Below, one piece after another: positions 11,634-23,370 of a DNA stretch of 33,894 bases (position 1 is the first letter of the stretch; the number at the start of each line of letters is the position of its first letter). The notes below the pieces were generated by a model that saw only the letters and a list, made by a program, of their open reading frames with translations, did not search any database and was not told the DNA's origin. Position numbers and translations under genes: made by a program. Origin of the DNA: Neonectria sp. B-13 (Eukaryota > Ascomycota > Sordariomycetes > Hypocreales > Nectriaceae); the NCBI GenBank assembly GCA_002682825.1, contig NOKP01000089.1:5971-39864 (forward strand), given 5' to 3'.

Positions 11634-11645
11634 CTAGTTCCTAAC
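11480..11645 (-). other. Candidate intron bypassing the TAG and the frameshift
   Basis: The donor GTTAGG at 11645 lies four codons before the module A stop. The acceptor ATTCAG at 11480 lies 31 nt past the C8 tract. Both are in phase 0, so removing 166 bp would join ...TEPPQRE to PHGLDLANTRH in module B. This would give one protein of about 2,390 aa or more. The same GTTAGG donor is inferred for an upstream intron of module A. Against it, no clear CTAAC branch site is seen and the removed sequence is itself conserved coding sequence. Confidence 0.3.
11516..11523 (-). other. C8 homopolymer at the module B frameshift
   Basis: On the minus strand CTT TCT is followed by eight C and then TAC AAG. 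Upstream codons match module A in one frame and downstream codons in the next. Seven C would keep one frame. It may be a real mutation, a sequencing error or a slip site. Confidence 0.8.
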
Positions 11646-14600
11646 TTCTCTCTGGGGAGGCTCAGTCTGGCTGAGGAATTGTTTTAGTAAAGGATCGAGC
11701 CTTGTGACCGTCTCAATCGCTTTTCTCTTGGCTTCGAGATGACTCCGGATGTCGTACTGTTCACCGTTGTTGTTCAACAGCACTTGAGTGCGCCGGAGTC
11801 TCTGGACAGTCCTCCGGTTCAGTTGAGGAAGAGATTGAAGAGCATCAGTGAACGCCATAACATTATGGCGGGATGGTAGTAGGATCGTGGGTCTACAAGG
11901 TTTAGATGCGAAACGGACAGACGCTGACGAGATAGGGACGCGGAAGGGATCTTCGCAATCATCTCCAGCCTTCAGAGCATCAAACTTCCAGGGCAAGGCA
12001 TATGCCAAGTCATCGCCGTTTTGGGTCCATTGGGGGCCTGTGAGGTCCATCAGACACTGTAACGCTTCTTGGCAAATGCGGTTTTTTGTTTTGGGTTTCA
12101 TCTGTTGCAGGTGGCCTTTATGAAGGACAACTTGTAGCCACGACTGCTGGAAAATGTCACCGCGACTCTGAAATTCCTCGTCGGTAAGGGCCGGGGAGGT
12201 GATAGCTGGCGGGATCCGGGGATCGCGGCGCTGATGGCCTTCTATCGAGCCCCAGGGACATCCCATGTTACTCTTGGGCGGCGAGAAATATGGAGCCCAG
12301 AACTGGATCTGGAAAAATGATGGTTGATGCTCGTACCAACTTCCAGAACTGCGATTCGTTCCAATCTCCTTTCTTTGGTCACTATTGAAGGTAACCAGAA
12401 TGAAGCTCCCAATCAAACGACGAAATCGAGTATCGAAAGGTCCTGCGTACTCTTGAATTGTTTCCCAAAGGTCTTTGCATTTCCGGTATAGCTTCAGAAA
12501 GTCAAGGCGACTCCAAGTCGGCGGACTCGGGCGATCAAAGAGGTGCCGGAAAACGAAATCAGACCAACCATCCTCAGGTGGCAGAAATTTGCGTGCTGCT
12601 TTCCAACAAGGTAGTTCTTTTGGAAATTGTTCGGATTCGGAACCCGGGTGAGTAGTGATATATACACTCCAAGCTTCATCGTAAATCTCCCATATGGTCT
12701 GAGCAGTTACGATTCGGCCAACCTGGGCTGCCGCTTCCTCTTGACTCTGTTGTAAACGATGAATACGAGGGGATGCATTGCGACCATCGTGAGGAAATGC
12801 TCGGCTCCAGTACAGTTGCATTTTCGAGAGCATATGGAGGTGATATGCTCGGGCGACTTCTTCAACAGCTAGACTGGTGATATTCTCGACTAGTTCTTCT
12901 GCCGCTCGGTTGTGCCCAGAATCAAATTCAAGCCGAGCCTCCTTGATCCATTGTTGCAAACAGTGCTCGACCGAGACTTTACTCGTGGTGAAAGACTGGA
13001 TATTCGCTTGACGGATGAAACGCGCATGGACAGGGCTTCGGGGTAGGTAGAGTTGAACAAGAGTTTCGAGGGCGATATGGCCACCACGCCAGTCCACGCA
13101 GTCTCGAGGAATCCAGGGCATCCCCAACGAGTTTAGAGGGTTTTCAAGTCCAAGACCACGTCGCTCTAGTTGTAGTCTTCTCCGGCGAGCTGGCTGGTTC
13201 CGAACAGTCCATCGTGAAAGCCAAATCCAGTCGTCGTACGAAAGGTGCCGCTCAACGTTGAGACAGCCCATGAGGAGCCGACAAAACAGCTGGGCGGTAT
13301 AGAAAGCAATAATTAGGTGAGATGAGGAATAAATAGAACTCAGGGAAGCCTGCTGGAATAGGTGATCAAGGGGTACAATGAACCGTGCTGCCTGGGTGAA
13401 TATGAGAGAGTTGATATCAGTCGTAGGGACTACCCAGAATGGGTAATGCTCTATAGCACTAGGCGCAAGCGACACGTCCCACGAAACTCGACCGATATGG
13501 GGACTCAAATTGGGATCGAAGTAGCCGCGATCCCACATGGCGAGGATTGTGTCCAAACGAAAGGTCATCTCCTTTCGGAGGCCATAACTCGCTCCAGTCT
13601 TCGAATCCGATATAGCTCTTACATGACGTTTGTTGGCCTCCCAGGCTTTCAGTATTGACACGCGGCTCATCTGGGTTACGGGAGCTTGCTGGCCACCTTC
13701 GCTGGTCGACGAAAGATCCTTGATCATTTCTTCATTGAGAGCAAGCAGAGGCAGAAATCCGGATCCGAAGAGGTTGTAGCTGTTAAACATGACAGATACT
13801 TGTTCCTTGATACAGTTATATGCTTTGAAGCGGATGATTCCTGCTTGTGCTTGCTTAGGCCGACATGGATTCGAGGCCCCAGTAGACACAGCCTTAGACT
13901 GATAGTCACCAATGTCGCGAACGAGAAACCCCTGAAAATAGGCAGCATCAAGTCGAGTGCCAAGGTTGACCTGGGAGAGCTTCTCGTGGAGGTGGCGGTG
14001 GCATTGACTCTTCCACAGGAGAGTGTAAGGTTCTGACCCCGAGGGACTGTGGGGATCAGAGCTAGTAGCATGGTCTCTAAATCCAATATCCAGCCAGCAC
14101 GAGCGAAGTTCAAGATGCGTGGGGTCCAAGGCTTGAAGGACAATCTCTTGGAAAAGGTTCAGGGTCTCCTGAAGAGTCTCACGACCAAAGGTATTTTTGA
14201 GATCATGACACTGGAAAAGCAACCGAGGGTTCTTGAAGTATGCAACTCTTTCTCCTGACCGAGTTGAAATCCGTGATGAATTTGCCCTTCGTATGACCGA
14301 TTGCCAGAAAGGCATCAGGTATTGGGCGGGGATCGTGTATCGGAGGTGAAAGGATCGACTCTCATCTTCCGCCCTCCATCGGCTACTGCCTGGTTTCTCC
14401 TGGAAGGAACGAGACTTGGCATATGCAATTTCATAGGTTCGGGGAATCTCCTGTAAAACCGGTCCTGAAATTGTCTCATAGGCTGCTGGGATAATGATTT
14501 GGTCATAGAGGTCTTTCTGCCGTTCAAGGGTCAAGGCATTCTTGATTGTTGAGGTGTTCAAATTTGAGTCGCAAGGAGCGTTAGGGAAAAAAAGGAAGAC

Positions 14601-15902
14601 GGAAAAGCGAACACATTGTGTATTGAATACACCGAGAAGAATGTGCCTTGTCTTCGCTAAGTTGAGTCCGTGAGGCTGAATCACCTGGTCTGTGGAAAGA
14701 TTAAGAGTGGGGGAAGGAAGAAAAGAAAGGCGGAAATCGTTGGGTGGTCGAATCGCCTGGAGTCCTTTTGCCCCTAACCAAATGCTATCAATGTCCCACT
14801 GTCGCGCTATCGGAATTCGTGAATGCGGGAGGGAGGCTTGCGACTTTTGGAAGGAAAGAGGCTGGCTTAGCTGATCCGATAGAAAGCTGCGCCATTGATG
14901 AAAATAGTCGGTGGGATTGTAAGAACCGCGCTCACCGAAGACCTTTGAGAGGGGAGGGAGGAAGTTCTGTAGATGCTGAGCAATCTCTCGAATGGTTTGG
15001 GTGTTTCCTGGCTCGTTAACTTCAGCCAGATTTGGACCTATAGCGAGCCCTATCAGTACCGCATATTCAACAGACCTTTCATCCTGATTTATAACTTACA
15101 ATCACATGTTGGGCTGAAGGAATACCGGAACACCTGATCATACACCGCGCTACAATTCTCGAGAAATTCCGGTGTTTCATGGACTTCTTGCATTCGTAGA
15201 GCTTGAATGAAACGTCCAACAGCCGAGATAGTTGGCCTGTATTGGAAGACCTGTGGAGGAAGAACCTCAGGTGTGTGCCTTTGGGGGGGAGGCGGCAATA
15301 AATCGGGGTAATTGGGCTTCGGTAAAAGGGGCTGAGGAGTATCCTGATGACCGAGACCGAGGCTGTTAGGACAGACGAAGGAAGAGGATGATAGGGCTGG
15401 GGGTACTGCTGCAAACTCCGTCCCAGGTGCCAGTGTTTGGCTGTAAGACTGTGAAAGCGGTGGTGGCTTGAGTAGCCACGAAGGTGACGCGACAGCTTCG
15501 ACGGCGTGTGCAGCTGCAAGTGGGTTTGTATCCGTCGCCAAGGATGTTATGTGAGGTACTGGTGGAGCGGTACCACTGGTGTTCTCTTGCCCACGGCGCG
15601 ATGGTTCATCCAACAGGAGGTTGCTGCCAGGGTACAGGGTAATCCCTTGATGATCGAATGGGCTCGTTTGGTCTATAGTTGAATCAGAGGATTAGAGGGT
15701 CATATCAGACATGTAGATAATAATAAAGTAACCAAATAAAGAAACAAAGAACCAAATCAAAGGGGAGGGTAAAAAAAAAACCAATAGAGAAGCCTAACCG
15801 GGACCAGGCAAAATCGTATTCCCAACAGTTGGGAATGTATTATTGATGTTGTTGATCGGGCGGACTGTGGAGTAGTGCGAGTAGTTGTTGGAAAGTAAGC
15901 AT
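11634..15902 (-). CDS. Large unknown protein, module A (at least 1,320 aa)
   Basis: I do not recognise the family. The main exon is 15037-11634 (1,133 aa plus TAG). An intron of 62 bp (15099-15038; GTAAGT donor, CTATAG acceptor) joins it to exon 15672-15100. That exon has a Pro/Ser-rich N-terminal region and then SAVGRFIQALRMQEVHETPE. A further intron (15798-15673, GTTAGG...CTATAG) is likely, leading into an open stretch from 15799 upstream (RPINNINNTFPTVGNTILPG). No in-frame ATG exists there. The best start is the ATG at 15902-15900 (MLTFQQLLALLHSPP), which needs a change of frame by splicing, so the 5' end is unresolved. Conserved blocks shared with module B include LLFQCHDLKNTFGRETLQET, KEMTFRLDTILAMW, WIWLSRW, GHIALETLVQLYLPR and FFQIQFWAPYFSPP. 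No signal peptide, membrane segment or known catalytic motif is seen. The C-terminus QTEPPQREVRN matches the QTEPPQ near the end of module B. Confidence 0.8.
15818..15836. repeat. Near-perfect palindrome attcccaac-a-gttgggaat
   Basis: Nine-base arms around one base, in the 5' region of module A. It could be an operator-like site or part of the 5' coding sequence; it may also be chance. Confidence 0.6.
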
Positions 15903-16625
15903 GGCACTCAGATGACTTGTATTGTGTATATGTGTGTGTCTCCCCCTAGCTGAGCTATTGCGGCAGTGATCAGGGGTTCTAGGCTTCCCTGACCGCCTTC
16001 CTATTCGGGTTGTGCCAAGTGACTGTACGATCTCCCGTTATCACGTGATCATTTGATCAACTGCTTTGTACATGTTCCAATCTAACAGTACTACGTACAG
16101 AGAGGAGACGGGAGGCCCGACACAAGCGTGGGGGAACGAATGGTCTTGACACGGGCGTGGGGGAACGAATGATCTCGTGGGGGAGACACGGAGAGAAAAG
16201 AAAAACGAGCAATTGTCTTGATGAATTTGATCTTTTCCTACCTTGGTCTTGCGGCCCCAAGGCTCAGTGGGGTTGGTTACAGGAGGCTCCAACTTGGACG
16301 TGTCTCGGGGCTTAGATTTGTTTGAAGACTCTGCGGTAGGGAACTTTCCCTGGTGTTTGCGTGGGCGACGGAAGGGATGGATTTCTATGAGCCTGTTGCT
16401 GTATCTTATACACCGTGGAACCATTCCTACCTACATAGTATTTATTAACCAAGGCGGCGTTCGCTACCTGTCTTTTCCTCGTCGACAGGGACTCAGTCTG
16501 GAGCCCCGGGTAGCACCTCATGAGAACAAGGGGGTAGGAGGCTACTATGTATGTTTTTGTCTTTGTCTTGTACTCCGTACTAATTATTTGAACACGCATT
16601 TCAAGCCCAGGATAACGCAGCGAGG
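15903..16625. other. Spacer upstream of module A and downstream of the channel gene
   Basis: No gene is seen. It holds the presumed promoter of module A and the 3' flank of the minus-strand channel gene. A short direct repeat, cgtgggggaacgaat, occurs at 16127-16141 and 16156-16170 (29-bp offset). Confidence 0.5.
16127..16170. repeat. Two direct copies of a 15-bp G-rich motif
   Basis: cgtgggggaacgaat at 16127 and 16156, with a partial third 'cgtggggga' near 16176. Possible protein-binding array; no proof of function. Confidence 0.5.
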
Positions 16626-18797
16626 TCACTGTGGTGATATCTGGCGTATGCCTCGGCGCTTCGCATTTCCCAATCGAAACACCACGGGCCGGTGGATTTC
16701 CTTCGATGACCTCGAAATCATGTCGTTATCCGAGAAGCCCATTTCGCTCAGCCCATCAAGCTCGTCGGCTTCCTCTTGGACAAACGGCGGAGGCTCGGCC
16801 TCAAAGACGGCCTGGATATCGCCGTGGGGAGAGAATCCGGTAAATTGCCACCTCAAGAACGATTTTGATGTTGCTCCTGTCTGCGCCCAAATGCGCCGGC
16901 GCTCGTAGAGAGTGATGAGCAGCAGGGTGGGTGCGTTCAGCACCCGGACCATGGCGACGTGTACGGTGTGAAATGTCCGCGGCGAAACGACCATCTTGAG
17001 CGGAAGGAGGATGATGAGGGCCAGAATGTTGAAAGGAGGAGGATACGCAAAGATGGCATCGCTTTTCACGCCCTCGAAGGTCAGGACGGCGCGTCGAAAC
17101 TGGATTTCAGCCGTTTCGGCGGCGACGATCCTGGAGAATGTGTTGGTGAGCAGCGCAACCAAGATGGTCAGGAACAACGTGTTGCCCAGGAAGGCAAAGG
17201 CCACCATGAGGGCCGGCCCGAGAATGACATGGAACTGGACCGATTCCTCGATGCCGGTTCCATCCAGGCCAAACCAGATCCAAAGAAGCCATTTTATGAC
17301 GGTATACCATTTCGGCCCAGCAACGCTGCCGTCATTCATCACCAGCCACTGCAGCGCCAGCAGGAAGCCAGCGACACACCAGACGGCGAGGAACGTCAGT
17401 ACCAGGAAGTCCTTCATCATGGCATGGAGCGAGATGAAAACGATGTTGTCAGGCATAAGGTTGAAGGCGACACGAGTGAGTAAAACCGGCGCCGCGACGC
17501 ACAAGACGTGAAGAGCGACGCCGTCGTGGATATGGCCGACCGAGATGTCGTAACCCCGGGCAAAGATGTAGACGCCAAAGATCAGCGTAAACGTGATATC
17601 CAAGAAGGACCAGAGGTTCTGGGAATGGACTTTCCAACCGTGCTCGATGATGGCGGCGAATTCATTGAGAACCCAGCCGGCCGTGTAGACGACGAAGAGG
17701 GATTCGTACAGACTGAGGGTGGCGCTGTTGCGGTGGACCATGGCCATGACATACAAGAGAACCAAGACCACGAACTGGACCAGTTCAATCACGTTCCGCG
17801 AACGAGGCACGATGAGACGATAATGGTTGAGCAGAGGCGCCTTGCGGGGGTCGTAAAGAGAGACCGGGTGGTGTTTGTAGTGGTCGGGCAAAATATCGAC
17901 AAACGACAAGGGCGTATAAACAACCTGTCCCTGATATACGGCGTTGACGACCCTTTGGCACGCCGGCGAACTGAGAAAGTTCTTGCTTTCGGAGAGAATC
18001 GCCAGCTCGAGAGCCATAAGCTTCCTCTCGAACCCGCCGCGCTCCTGAACCGGCCATTGTCGGTAGCGCCCAGATCGCTCAACGTCTTCGGGGGCGCCCG
18101 AGAATGGGTCGAAGCCTTCGACAAGAATCTTGGCCAGGAGGAGAAGACCCATCGAACTGGGGTTTTCCTCGTGGAACCTCCGCAGGATACGCGTAGCCAC
18201 CAACTCGCACAGCATCGCCCTGGCGATATTGACAGTCTGGTGGACGACGGTGGACTGCTCGCGGAGAAACTGCACGCGGTTGGCCAAAAGACAGTATACT
18301 AGAGATTGTGAGCCAGCCATATGCAGAGGGACAGTGTAGGGGGCAGGCAGGCTCACCTATCGAGCCGTCATCGGGATCATAGAGCCGGTCGACCAAAGGA
18401 CGGACGACAAACTTGTTGATCCTGGGGCCCGTCAACTGTTCCAGTGTGTAGGGGTCATCTGCAATGAGGCTCAGCGTCAACTCCTGCCGAGACTGCTTCA
18501 AGAGAGGGGTGGCGCACCAATGCTTGCGAGGATGAGCTTCCTGACACTTCAAGGGACCAATCAGCGCGCCATTCCAGCAAGGCGGTTTTGTCTCTGCGTT
18601 TCCGCACGCGGCAGACTGCACCGAAGTCTTTCTACGGACCGATGGATTGTAATGAAGACGGGAGGCGAATGCTGGCAATGCGCATCGCCGAGGCAGTGCT
18701 CCGTCTCGGCGCTTTCGTCAGCTTCGAGGAACTCGGAGGGGCCGCCGTCATCATGGCCGCTGGGCGCTGGGCAAGTCTCGTCGTCAATCTCAGTCAT
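16626..18797 (-). CDS. TRP-like (Yvc1/TRPY-type) cation channel
   Basis: Three exons: 18797-18608, 18458-18357 and 18298-16626, giving about 654 aa. Intron 2 (18356-18299; donor GTGAGC, acceptor CTCTAG) is secure because it joins DRLYDPDDGSI to VYCLLANRVQFLREQ. Intron 1 (18607-18459; GTGCGG...TTGCAG) is my best fit to join VERLRCSL to DPYTLEQL. The start is at MTEIDDET. The N-terminus is cytosolic and acidic. The core has several membrane helices: NVIELVQFVVLVLLYVMAMV, YESLFVVYTAGWVLNEFAAI, FLDITFTLIFGVYIFARGYD, HVLCVAAPVLLTRVAF, FLVLTFLAVWCVAGFLLAL and a last helix MVAFAFLGNTLFLTILVALL. The pore loop lies around KWLLWIWFGLDGTGIEES. Family members release Ca2+ from the fungal vacuole. It lies 1.5 kb from a divergently read Ca2+/H+ exchanger. 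An opposite-strand open frame at 17508-18302 is a shadow. Confidence 0.88.
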
Positions 18798-19654
18798 CTC
18801 TCGTCTTGAATATCAATATATCAATATATCAGGACACTCTTTGGCTGTCCCGGCTGCTCAGCACAGGAAGCGAGGCAAGGGACATGGCACAACTCAATTG
18901 ATGGCAAGCCGACCGGGCGCTGAGGGAATTATCGACCTCAAGGTAGGTAGCCAATAGAAGTCGAGGCGCTGCAAGGGGCCATTTGTTTTTTTGCATGACT
19001 TTCTTTGACTGCCCAATGGCATCTGGACCATCAGAGACCCCCTTCTGGTCATCACATGCCGTGGCGATCGTGGGAGAGAGACGTTTGTAACCCTGAGGGG
19101 GCTTGCGCCATGGTCCATCCTGACGCCGCTCGCAGCCCTAATAATGGTCGGCACCATGTTCACATGGACGCTTGAGCGCACAATGCAGCGTGGGGGGGCA
19201 TGCTTGATTAACCGCCTCCTCCACGAGGAGAGATGGGTTATTGCAACTTGCGTCCGCGCCGAGAAGCACTCTGCTATGTACCTACGGTGCTGATTGAGCA
19301 TCGAGCTCGTTTCGTCATAGCACGCATGTTCTCGCGAGCTCCAGGAGGGGACCGATTTCTGTAGCAAATACGAGGACCGTTTCACATCTGCGCGTTATTC
19401 TCTCCATCAAAGCCAGTCATCATGGCCCTCTGATAAATCCCTCTGCCCCCATCAACCAACCGATTGTTTTCGTCAATAACAGGGTCCCCCGAATCCGGAA
19501 GTCCGTTAATCGCCAGGAGGCCGCCAATGATGTCAACAGCGGATACTTAACCTGACTCAACGGGGGGCTGTGCAGTTGTGCACTGAACTTCTCCACATTC
19601 CACAAGGGTCAGGAGCCCCTAATAAAAGGCGGGGATGGAATTATCTCTAAACAA
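18798..19654. other. Spacer with no recognisable gene
   Basis: It should hold the promoter of the minus-strand channel gene. It begins with a small AT microsatellite (tatcaatatatcaatatatc, about 18810-18830). No coding signal, RNA gene or transposon ORF is seen before the foldback element. Confidence 0.5.
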
Positions 19655-20089
19655 CATAACGTACTTGACAAGCGAGTCGGTCAGACAAGCGAGCCGGCCA
19701 CTCAGATTTACACCTTAAATCGCGATTTTAAAAAAGCCATTAAAAATTTAAACTAAGCCTAAAATAGCTATAACTTTCAAAATAAGCTAATTAGCTTAGG
19801 GCCTATATAGAAATAAATTCCTTAAAATCCTAGATAGCTGGAACCTAGGTAGATACGAAAAGTGGGTCTAGAGAGTACCCACTTTTCGTATCTACCTAGG
19901 TTCCTAAGGGTTAGAATTTTCAGGAATTATTTCAGATATAGATTCTAAGCTAACTAGCGTATTTTTAAATTCTTAGCTATTTTAAGCTTAGCTTGGAATT
20001 TTAATAGCTTCTTTAAAATCGCGATTTAAGGTGTAAATCTGAGTGACCGGCTCGCTTGTCTGACCGACTCGCTTATCAAGTACGTTATG
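19655..20089. mobile_element. 435-bp foldback / MITE-like element
   Basis: The outer arms are near-identical inverted repeats. The left arm begins cataacgtacttgacaagcg, and the reverse complement of the right end gives cataacgtacttgataagcg. The match continues to about 19735 with only a couple of differences. The centre is a perfect 28-bp inverted repeat (19840-19867 / 19877-19904) with a 9-nt loop. The AT-rich sequence between is also loosely palindromic. No ORF. TA dinucleotides at both ends (ca-ta-acg / cgt-ta-tg) fit the target duplication of Tc1/mariner or pogo-type elements, so it may be a non-autonomous relative. No autonomous partner is in the window. Confidence 0.85.
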
Positions 20090-20327
20090 CTTATTTCTGT
20101 GCTGCGAACCAGTTAACGTGGTACTATGCAATACTACGTAGTAGGTCATGAGGGGTCCCAAATCGGACAAAGTTAGGCCAACAGAAATCCCTCATTGTCA
20201 CAGTTGGTTCTACCCGGAGAATCATCCATGTGCTGAAATGAGAGGGGTAAATTGTAATTACCTGGTTACCTACAGAGTAGTACCTACGTAGTACAATACT
20301 GCGCCCCCCTTTCTCGTTCCATTTGCG

Positions 20328-22513
20328 ATGCCCATTTTCCGGCCGTCACATGTTCGTTCAAAACTCTCGCCGTCTCAGCCGTATCGTCCCATTGAAATGG
20401 ACCCTGCGCAAACCAACTTCCAAGGCACTGACCCAAGTGATGGCTTCTCCAGCTCTGCGACCAGCGACGACGAAGACGAAGACGATGTTCCGGACGACAT
20501 AGACTCGACTGGTTTTCCTGTTTGTGTTGATACTAGATCCGAGGCCATCGGATCGCATGCCAGAGGCCCTTACCAGAATGTGACCCGGCGTGTCGGAAGT
20601 AAGCATTGAGCGTCGAGGCCGCAAATCGCCTGCTAATCAACGCCATCTACCAGACGCCATCCAGAGAGCACATCGCTCATGGGAATCGATACGCGAAATA
20701 TTCCGACGCAAACGATGGCCACCTACATCTGTCATCAGGGCCCAGCCTCTCGAAGAACTACCCATCATGAGTGAGAGCGGGAGCTATGCGAAGCATAAGA
20801 AGAGCGCGACGCTTGCAGGACAGCTGCGAGAAATGCTCTTGTCCTCGTGGCTAAATACTCTTCTCGTATTCGTACCAATCGGTGCTGCAACATACCTGAC
20901 CAAATCGCACCCGCTGCTGGTATTCAGCTGCAATGCTCTCGCAATCGTGCCCTTGTCTGCCTTGTTAACAGAGGCGACAGAACTGATTGCTGCCGAAGCA
21001 GGAGACGCTATTGGGGCGTTGTTGAACATTAGTTTCGGTAATATTGTCGAACTAATATTATTGTGAGTTGGACCCTCCATTATTGTGCAGCAAGCTAACA
21101 TTTGGGAGCGTGTGAGTGAACCAGCTGTCAATCAAGGTCAAGACTAATTAGGTAGGATTGCTCTACGCAACAATCAAATCCGCATCGTCCAAGCTTCCAT
21201 TCTTGGGTCAATACTCGTCAATTTGCTTTTGATCCTCGGATCTGCGCTGTTAGCAAGCGACATAGCTCATCTTGATCCGATCTACAATGCCGGAGAGGCT
21301 CAACTACTCGCTTGCTTGCTCTTTATCTCTGTCTTTGTCATCTTGATACCTGTAAGTCGCCTGCACTACTTCATGCGCATATCTGACACCTACTAGACGG
21401 CATTTGTGTATACTGTCGGCGGTCTGAATAATGGCAGCGGAGCGACTCTAAAAATGAGCAGGATCTCGGCACTGATAGTATTGCTCATTTACGTCTTGTA
21501 CTTTGTGCACGAGATTAGAACACGCCAGACCAACGAAAAAGCCATAACACCACTGGACATTGAAAATAGACCAACTATGAATGGAACTTTTCATCAACGA
21601 AGCACTTCAGGCTCACAAACTTTGCCTCGGACGATACGTTTCGCAGATGAAGACGATGAGAACATGGGTGGACATTATGCGACCGACGCAACGGAGATGG
21701 AATTGAACGGCTCCACGGGAGACGACGTCAATGCTGGCTTTCTGGAACATCATGGCCGCCGCGGAGATGTGGGAAACACTCCAAGTGTGTACCAGCAGCC
21801 TCCACATCTATACAGGCATTCCCGCTCTCACTCGCATGGCTCCAGTCGAGGGTACTACAGCAGGGATTCCTCCATGAGTGGGGAGAGGCGAGGCTTCACT
21901 ACAACGCTGCAGTTGTTGAGGGAAACTCGTACTAGTATGGACCAGAGCATGGATTCTCTAGTGCACGATCCACAGAGCCCTACAAGCCACAGGATGGCTT
22001 CTGTGATTGTGCTCACATCTACCTCGGTGCTCATGTCGATGTGTGCTGAGTTTCTTGTGAGCACACTTGATGAGATTACCCATGAAGAGGGCCTATCTGA
22101 ATCCTTCATTGGTCTAATTATTCTCCCCATTGTGGGCAATGTTGCCGAATATCTCACTGTTGTGATTGTCGCAGCAAGAGGCAAACTTGACCTGGCTATT
22201 GCTGTTGCGGTTGGCTCGTCCATCCAAATTGCCCTCTGCGTCACCCCATTGACAATCATGGCAGGATGGGCACTGCGAAAAGACTTGGCATTGACATTTG
22301 ATCCTTTTGAAATGGCCACCCTTGTGGGTGCTGTTCTCTTGGTGAACTTATTGATCCTCAGTGAGCAGAGTTCAAGCCTGCCGACAAGTGGCTTGAAGGG
22401 GGCATTGATTTGCGCATGTTACGTGATATTTGGGTGAGTGCTTCCAACCTGATTGGCAGAACGAATACTAATGAATCAGTCTGGGAGCCTATCTTTTCCC
22501 CCAGCCCAAGTAG
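20328..22513 (+). CDS. Ca2+/H+ exchanger, CAX (Vcx1-like) family
   Basis: Five exons: 20328-20598, 20654-21062, 21156-21351, 21397-22433 and 22480-22513, giving 648 aa. All introns are short GT-AG (55, 93, 45 and 46 bp) with CTAAT-type branch sites in most, and all phases agree. The start could also be the ATG at 20397. It exchanges Ca2+ for H+, normally at the vacuole. The N-terminus is acidic (about 45-60) and basic (about 100-112); the membrane core starts near 157. Alpha repeat 1 is ISFGNIVELILLIAL (Glu 223) and alpha repeat 2 is LPIVGNVAEYLTVV (Glu 543). Between the halves is a long Ser/His-rich loop (about 335-490). GNIVE and GNVAEY differ from the usual GNAVE and GNAAEH; the second loses a conserved His. 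It lies just upstream of an Na+/H+ antiporter on the same strand. Confidence 0.9.
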
Positions 22514-23370
22514 GTGAGGGTCCTTTGGAGGAAAAGGACAGGCAATCACACGTGACAATTATTTTGGCTATTGATGAGAGGTTGGTTACGTGAGCTCTGC
22601 AGAGAGTTCAATATGATCATCGTCACCCTCGGCAGATTGTGAACGCGTCTTTTGGATGGATCAGTTGTGACTGAGTGGAATGCAAATTTAAGCGCTGTGT
22701 GTTGTGTCTTTAAGAATCAATGCACGTCCCTCTTTGCTACCGACACGTGAACAAATGCTATTGAACAATATGGGCGTGATTCCTCGAGACAACTTCCACT
22801 CCGTGAATACCAGCTCAACAGAAACCAAGCCACCAAGTCTCAAGCCGCCTTGGGCTTCTTTCCATAAAAGGAGCGACTGTCAAGTCCACAGAGTCCAGCT
22901 GAATACTTACATAAGCCGGCAGATTCCACAGTCGCATAAGCATATGACAGGAGCTAAGAGCGGTTAAAATGGACAAATGATGAATCCTTTACAGCATCGG
23001 TTGGGCTTTTGTTAGTCAAGATACCCCTTACCTGGGGCGTGGAGGTCAGGGGATGGTCGATTTGGAGACACCCCCAAGTAACTGTCGGAGCGGTCTAGGC
23101 CGATAGCGCTAGTCACAAGACAAATACGCCGTCCACGAGGAAAGGGTACCCTCAGCTGATGGGGTCATGTGCTTGTGAAATAAGATGTTGCCCAGGATCA
23201 GAAAGGGTTCATTTATTTAGATAAAGATTCAGATATCTTGAGGACAACAAATCACTGCACGGTTGAGCTCTAATTCCCAGAGTCTACGCATCTCTTCTTG
23301 CCCATCACTGCTAACAGCAACCTGCTCCACTACTAGTCCCCTTCAGTCGACACGGGGCAAATTACGTCAC
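22514..23370. other. Spacer between exchanger and antiporter
   Basis: 857 bp with no gene seen on either strand. It contains the terminator region of the exchanger and the promoter/5' UTR of the antiporter. The frame of the antiporter stays open back to about 23263 but has no ATG before 23371. Confidence 0.5.

Noticed and set aside
17508..18302. 264-codon plus-strand open frame
   Set aside because: It lies exactly opposite the channel gene, is highly charged without domains, and reflects the codon bias of the true strand.
20590..20653. ATG at 20590 as the exchanger start
   Set aside because: It lies across a donor site at 20599 with a branch site and acceptor downstream; the upstream exon joins in phase.
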